6,688 bases of DNA from Bacteroidales bacterium UBA5621 (GTDB lineage: Bacteria; Bacteroidota; Bacteroidia; Bacteroidales; VadinHA17), in assembly GCA_002424525.1 (NCBI GenBank), contig DIKJ01000130.1, positions 1 through 6,688 on the forward strand, read 5' to 3'. The notes beneath the pieces are model-generated. The model searched no databases, had not been told where the DNA came from, and saw only the letters and a list, made by a program, of their open reading frames with translations. This document shows positions 4,953-6,688 of the stretch, one piece after another. The position numbers were made by a program, and so were the translations under genes. The stretch's first letter is position 1. The number at the start of each line of letters is the position of its first letter.

Positions 4953-6548
4953 TCAATCAGTAATAAGGTACTTCGGTGCCTTTCTGTGTTTAGTCGCCTG
5001 CTCATAGCTATAGGCGATTTCAATGAGCAGAGGTTCGCTCCACGCGCGTCCGAAGAAAGAGATTCCTACCGGCAGTTCACTGATAAAGCCCATTGGCACC
5101 GTAATTGCCGGGTAACCTGAAATTGCAGCAGGTGAAGAACTTCCGCCAACAAAATGGTCACCCAGGATTAGATCCGTTTTCCAGGCAGGTGTGCCTGTAG
5201 GTGCAATTATGGCATCGAGCCGGTGCTCTTTCATGATCTTGTCAATACCTTCCTCCCTTGTTGCCCTGAGCATTGTCCTCAGTGCATCTTTATATTCCGG
5301 CGACCCGGGATCACCTTTTTCTTCTGCCATTTCAAGGAGCTTCTGATTGAAGTACTTAAGTTCAATGGTGTCGGTTTTGTTAAATTCGATCAGCTCTTTC
5401 AGGCTTCTTATTGCTGAACCCTCCTCCAGTCCGGCGAAGTACCTGTTGAGGCCATCCTTAAATTCGTAAAGCATAACTTCAAAAGAAGCATTGGAGTAAC
5501 CGTCGCCCATACCATCTTCTATCTCCACCACCTCAGCACCCATTTTGATTATTGTTTTAACAGCCTGATTAAAAAGAGTGTCAACCATGTCAGAATTGCC
5601 CAGGGCCCTCTTATACAACCCGAGCCGCCTGCCTTTCAGTCCGTCTGCCTTCAGGAATTCAGTATAGCTGACCGGATATTTTCCTGCGGATTCTGCAGTT
5701 TTTAGGTCGGCCGGATCGATCCCGGTCAATGTGCCCAGGCAGATTGCAGCGTCAGTTACACTCCGGCCCATCGGCCCTGGTGTATCCTGGGTATATGAGA
5801 TGGGAATTATGCCTGAGCGGCTGATCAGCCCTACGGTAGGCTTTATACCGACAATGCCGTTGTTGTTTGAAGGACAAACAATTGAGCCATTGGTTTCAGT
5901 CCCTATGGCAATCATACAGAGGTTAGCTGACACGGCAACTCCTGAGCCGGAACTCGATCCGCACGGATTACGATCGAGAACATACGGATTTTTAGTCTGG
6001 CCTCCTATTCCGCTCCAGCCGCTTGAAGAGGTGGTAGCCCGGAAGTTAGCCCATTCACTCAGGTTCCCTTTTGCAATAATGACCGCTCCGGCTTCCCTTA
6101 GTTTTTTTGCAACAAAACTGTCATTCATAGGGTATGAGTTCCTGAGAGCAGTGGCGCCTGCGGTTGTGGGCATTTTGTCGCCGGTGTCGATATTGTCCTT
6201 TAATACTACAGGAACACCGAACAGGGGCCCCCTGGTTTTCCCTGCCGATAATTCCCTGTCAAGTTCATCGGCAATCTGCAGAGCATCAGGATTGATCTCA
6301 AGTATTGAATTGAGTGCCGGGCCATTCTTGTCTATGGCAATTATCCTGTCGAGATATGCCATGACCACTTCGCGAACGGTATATTTTCCGTCGTTATACC
6401 CCTTCTGTAATCCGGGGATCGTCATTTCTTCGAGCCAACTGTAATCTTTAGGTTCATGAAGAACAACTCTTTCAGGTTGTTTGCATGTTCCTGACATTAA
6501 CAGGATAAACGTAAAAATGACAATGGGTTTTACTTTACGGCAATTCAT
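4953..6548 (-). CDS. Exported amidase-signature family hydrolase
   Basis: A 531-residue amidase of the Ser-cisSer-Lys class, which hydrolyses amide bonds. The triad is visible: K117 (GVPVVLKDNID), cis-Ser S198 (CGSSSGSG) and nucleophile S222 (GTETNGSI); the 24-residue Ser-to-Ser spacing matches the family. Overall it is closest in appearance to secreted peptide-amidase-like members, which remove C-terminal amides from peptides, rather than to GatA: no GatB or GatC is nearby and it is exported. Residues 1-21 form a signal peptide (positive CRKVK, then PIVIFTFILLMSG). C22 in SGTCKQ could be lipidated, but the lipobox is non-canonical, so periplasmic or lipoprotein location is undecided. The N-terminus lacks a twin Arg, so it is probably a Sec substrate despite neighbouring tatA. 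ATG 6548 keeps the signal peptide. A weak -7-like TTACTTTG (6591-6584) lies upstream. The substrate is unknown. Confidence 0.93.
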   Translation of the reverse strand: MNCRKVKPIVIFTFILLMSGTCKQPERVVLHEPKDYSWLEEMTIPGLQKGYNDGKYTVREVVMAYLDRIIAIDKNGPALNSILEINPDALQIADELDRELSAGKTRGPLFGVPVVLKDNIDTGDKMPTTAGATALRNSYPMNDSFVAKKLREAGAVIIAKGNLSEWANFRATTSSSGWSGIGGQTKNPYVLDRNPCGSSSGSGVAVSANLCMIAIGTETNGSIVCPSNNNGIVGIKPTVGLISRSGIIPISYTQDTPGPMGRSVTDAAICLGTLTGIDPADLKTAESAGKYPVSYTEFLKADGLKGRRLGLYKRALGNSDMVDTLFNQAVKTIIKMGAEVVEIEDGMGDGYSNASFEVMLYEFKDGLNRYFAGLEEGSAIRSLKELIEFNKTDTIELKYFNQKLLEMAEEKGDPGSPEYKDALRTMLRATREEGIDKIMKEHRLDAIIAPTGTPAWKTDLILGDHFVGGSSSPAAISGYPAITVPMGFISELPVGISFFGRAWSEPLLIEIAYSYEQATKHRKAPKYLITD

Positions 6549-6688
6549 GGTTGACAGATTATTAATTAGTCTATGGTTTACTGCAAAGTAAATTTAAGGA
6601 ATTACCAGGATATTTGAGAAAAACAAACCCGGATTTTCAATGTGGGCTAAAAAACCGGGACGCTTCAATAGATGAACAGGAATATCAG
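6549..6688. other. Noncoding right edge, upstream of the amidase gene
   Basis: This 140-bp AT-rich stretch holds the amidase upstream region and no gene that can be supported. An ATG at 6672 on the plus strand opens MNRNI before the window ends and could begin a rightward gene, but five codons with no clear promoter are not enough to call it. CCCGG at 6628-6632 and CCGGG at 6655-6659 form only a 5-bp, long-loop inverted repeat. Confidence 0.4.
6577..6592 (-). promoter_or_regulatory. Small inverted repeat overlapping a -7-like element upstream of the amidase gene
   Basis: TTTACT (6577-6582) and AGTAAA (6587-6592) are perfect inverted arms around GCAA. On the minus strand the same bases give TTACTTTG (6591-6584), five of six positions of the Bacteroidota -7 consensus TAnnTTTG, 35 nt before the amidase ATG. 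No -33 TTTG or TTG lies at the right distance, so this is only a tentative promoter or operator. Confidence 0.22.

Noticed and set aside
6609..6688. Possible rightward gene start at ATG 6672 with a -7-like GATATTTG at 6609-6616
   Set aside because: Only five codons are visible, and there is no -33 element at 19-21 bp; reading the other strand gives an equally plausible short tail, so neither can be supported.
1..6688. Search for CRISPR arrays, tRNA/rRNA genes, insertion sequences, and defence or toxin-antitoxin genes
   Set aside because: No spaced repeats, transposase-like frames, cloverleaf-like sequence or recognisable defence proteins were seen by eye; intergenic space is too small for most of these.

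Overview
The window looks like chromosomal DNA from a member of the Bacteroidota, probably an uncultured Bacteroidales-type organism; the rank below phylum is inference. Supporting signs are the DnaN tail typical of that phylum (ending in MPMMINT), a CBM9-like/DUF5916 outer-membrane-type protein, a promoter candidate of the Bacteroidota form TTTG-N19-TAnnTTT(A/G), the near absence of Shine-Dalgarno sites, and moderate, AT-leaning base composition.

Layout. (1) 1-1576, plus strand: a tight run made of the 3' end of dnaN (sliding clamp), a DEDDh 3'-5' exonuclease with an ExoX-like C-terminal module that starts at TTG three bases after the dnaN stop, and a FAHD1-like fumarylacetoacetate hydrolase family enzyme one base after the exonuclease stop. 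Spacing implies one transcript. (2) 1583-3757, minus strand: a 724-residue secreted or outer-membrane protein with an N-terminal CBM9-like domain and a DUF5916 C-terminal region, converging on the FAH gene with only 6 bp between stop codons. (3) 3758-3853: a short, AT-rich divergent intergenic region. The initiation region of each flanking gene carries its own perfect 8-bp inverted repeat. (4) 3854-4591, plus: a NagB-like sugar-phosphate deaminase/isomerase with an altered active-site motif (NGH instead of DGH). Its last codons are part of a 37-bp imperfect tandem duplication running past the stop. (5) 4725-4913, plus: tatA, with the best promoter candidate in the window. (6) 4953-6548, minus: an exported amidase-signature enzyme converging on tatA. 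(7) 6549-6688: noncoding right edge.

Functionally the window is a mix of housekeeping genes (clamp, nuclease, Tat export, small-molecule enzymes) and envelope or scavenging proteins (DUF5916 protein, exported amidase, amino-sugar-phosphate enzyme). I see no mobile element, CRISPR array, tRNA, rRNA, toxin-antitoxin or phage-defence locus, and no convincing new multi-gene system. The most worthwhile details are the altered active site of the NagB-like enzyme, the tandem duplication at its 3' end, and the inverted repeats at the two divergent start sites.
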